A DNA stretch of 64,000 nucleotides from Isoetes taiwanensis (taxonomy: Eukaryota; Streptophyta; Lycopodiopsida; Isoetales; Isoetaceae): positions 14,607,255 to 14,671,254 of the forward strand of contig JAJEKV010000011.1 of NCBI GenBank assembly GCA_021234155.1, given 5' to 3'. The translations under genes were made by a program, and so were the position numbers. Position 1 is the first letter of the stretch. Every line of letters begins with the position of its first letter. Positions 62,237 to 64,000 of the stretch are shown piece after piece. A model generated the notes under the pieces. It had not been told where the DNA came from, did no database searches, and worked only from the letters and a program-made list of their open reading frames with translations.

Positions 62237-62339
62237 ACTTAACTTGTATCATTACTCCATTCTTTTGTAACCATACACGTTCAGTTTAACCTCAAGATGA
62301 GAAAAACCTTGGGTAACTCCCCTCAGTCTGGTGATCTTC

Positions 62340-62470
62340 TCCAGTAAATGGCCCAAAACAGTTGGTTTTGGGCTTGAAACTGCGACGTGCACAATGGCTG
62401 ATAACGCGTGGCCAGATATACCACTTTGTTTGCCCAGGTATATCACATCCCACACTCTAAATAGGGGGTC
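62340..62470. mobile_element. Relic of the 12864-13335 MITE family
   Basis: AAAACAGTTGGTTTTGGGCTTGAAACTGCG...CACAATGGCTGATAACG closely follows 13225-13300 of the intact MITE, and TATATCACATCCC resembles its terminal part. The 5' half is missing. Confidence 0.7.
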
Positions 62471-62615
62471 AGGCAACAATGGGGCTTTGGGAAGGTGAGT
62501 TGAAAAATAATAGAAACGAAAATTGAATCCACCAATCACAAAATGTGACTAGGAAATTTGTATGACAAAGAATAGTTTACAAACAAATATACAAGATCAA
62601 TAAAGAATGATATAT

Positions 62616-64000
62616 TCAGCACCACATGCTTAACAGGACGTACATCATTGGAGCAGCATACCACCAAATATGATGTATTCCGGCTCCAATCTGTGCCGAC
62701 CCTGTGACGGGAGCTTTGTATGGTGCTGGAGCAGTTTGCGCCTCGTCATAACCTGCATCAAATCTGAAGTAAGTTCCATTCTCTTCTCATACTTTGAACG
62801 ATTAGCATTCATTCCTCTATTAGGTTTTTAATGTTTTATTAGGTTCCCTACACAGTGCCATTCTTACATGTCGAATTTATCCATCCTAGCTCTTGCGCAT
62901 CCTTGTTGAATGTGATCCTATAGCCAGTCATGAAGTTTTCTGTATCACAAACAAAAGTTGATCAAAAATATGTTCGTGGATTTATTTATTTGTTTAGACA
63001 TTCTGATATAGATCTGAAGTTACATACGGCCAATTATCGCCACACTACTTGACTCCAATACTACAAAGCATATCGCCTGTATGTCCCCCTGAATACCCAG
63101 CCAGATTACAAAATTTGATTAGATCCGATATTTGTTAGCTTCTGATCTTTCACATCATAAATAAAACCTTTTGGTCGACAAGGTAAATATATGGACTGAA
63201 CACTTCAAAACTGGCTCCCCCACTGAAGTTCAATACCAAAACAGGCACGTTGATTGTGCTTGACCTGATAGCAGAAACCAAGCTTTTAGACCGCATTGTT
63301 TGTGCTTGAACCAAGTTTAGACAAATTAGAAACTACTTCTAACTTCTAATATAAATCATGTTTGAGCTCTAACTTCATGCATTCACATGATCCACAGACC
63401 ACTATAGACATGAGGCAAAAAGTTTTGAATTTTGTTATTGACTTTACCATTCTTAATTATGAACTTCCTGCACACTGTAACAATATTTATAAGCCGTTAC
63501 TTACTGCGCACTGTAACAATATTTGTAAACTTCTGAAGAACTTTGAACTTGAACACGCTGAAGCTGAATTTGCTTATTGAACTGCAAATAGAAAGCTATA
63601 GTCCATAAGCATGGTTCCCAGCAAAGAACAAACTCTCAAGCACACGTTTTCAGAATATCAAACAAAACCCAAAATTGAAATTCAACTCACATAAGTGGTA
63701 ACAGAACTATAAACAGCAGAGGGCAAGTAAGTAAATGTTGTGCCAGTATCAAATATGGCATTAAACTTGGACTGCACAAACTTATCTCCAACTTGGATCC
63801 CTTGTATGCTAATATAGTACGCATTTCTGTGCGTTGAAGGATATTAAAACATCAAATATGATACGCAATGACTGACTGAAGCTAATTGTAATTAATGACT
63901 TGTGCAAACTTACGTGCTGATAAATGATGTTCTCTGCTGGTTGGAGGCTCCTGTATCTCCAAATATAATTCTTCCCGATTCATCCTTATTGCTAAAGCAC
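62616..64000 (-). CDS. Pepsin-like aspartic protease (A1 family), 3' seven exons
   Basis: Exons: 64000-63914 (continues past the window), 63826-63691, 63581-63505, 63264-63168, 63088-63028, 62939-62868 and 62752-62616. All have GT-AG borders and agreeing phases, giving 221 residues. Landmarks: GRIIFGDTGAS; the second catalytic motif FDTGTTFTYLP (first Asp and flap are upstream, outside the window); YKYCY; VPVLVLNFSGG; AICFVVLES; VAIIGQNFMTGY; and ELGW before a Cys. These match plant A1 proteases of the APF1/ASPG-like type, secretory enzymes that cleave proteins at acidic pH. After the catalytic domain comes a Pro/Ala linker and a hydrophobic C-terminus (IWWYAAPMMYVLLSMWC), which suggests a membrane or GPI anchor. 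No breaks were seen, so it is probably functional. Confidence 0.93.

Overview
This is a nuclear plant sequence made mostly of transposable elements, with a few genes. The organism is a land plant. Introns have GT-AG borders. There is a degenerate HAD-phosphatase plus riboflavin-kinase fusion (a plant-type architecture), plant-type L1 LINEs, and a Tat-like Ty3/gypsy element with two RNase H domains. The AT-rich, relic-filled intergenic DNA and a GC-rich non-LTR family would suit a fern or other seed-free plant, but that is inference and I cannot name the species.

Layout. 1-10166: a Ty3/gypsy LTR retrotransposon whose 5' LTR is cut by the window edge and whose 3' LTR is complete. It sits in an older L1-like LINE (10167-12250). 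12864-13335: a clear MITE with 11-bp target duplications. 16720-19122 (-): a two-exon gene for a coiled-coil protein with internal repeats, function unknown. 19573-20659: a candidate small TIR element. 22570-23920 (-): a broken, intron-containing uracil phosphoribosyltransferase gene. 28436-32725 (-): a 5'-truncated L1 LINE with poly-A tail. 34880-37430 (-): a GC-rich truncated non-LTR element ending in a (GGAA)n tail, with relatives at about 44.9, 45.3, 54.6, 56.2 and 61.4 kb. 37943-39553 (-): a pseudogene of the bifunctional FMN hydrolase/riboflavin kinase. 42658-44151 (+): an apparently intact three-exon GIY-YIG nuclease-domain gene. 51592-51621 (+) and 55332-55360 (-): two related Helitron 3' termini. 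57889-58098 (-): an exon resembling a two-pore potassium-channel pore region. 62616 to the window end (-): seven exons, all in phase, of a pepsin-like aspartic protease.

The apparently intact genes (coiled-coil protein, GIY-YIG protein, aspartic protease) show no pathway link to each other. Two metabolic genes have decayed in place with their introns. The most distinctive points are the unusual domain order of the LTR element (a complete archaeal-type RNase H before the reverse transcriptase and a degenerate RNase H after it), many tandem duplications of about 48-260 bp, and two LINE fragments that share the same in-frame stop.

Exon borders were worked out by reading splice signals, phase and family motifs by eye. 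Percent identities are estimates, and no database search was possible.
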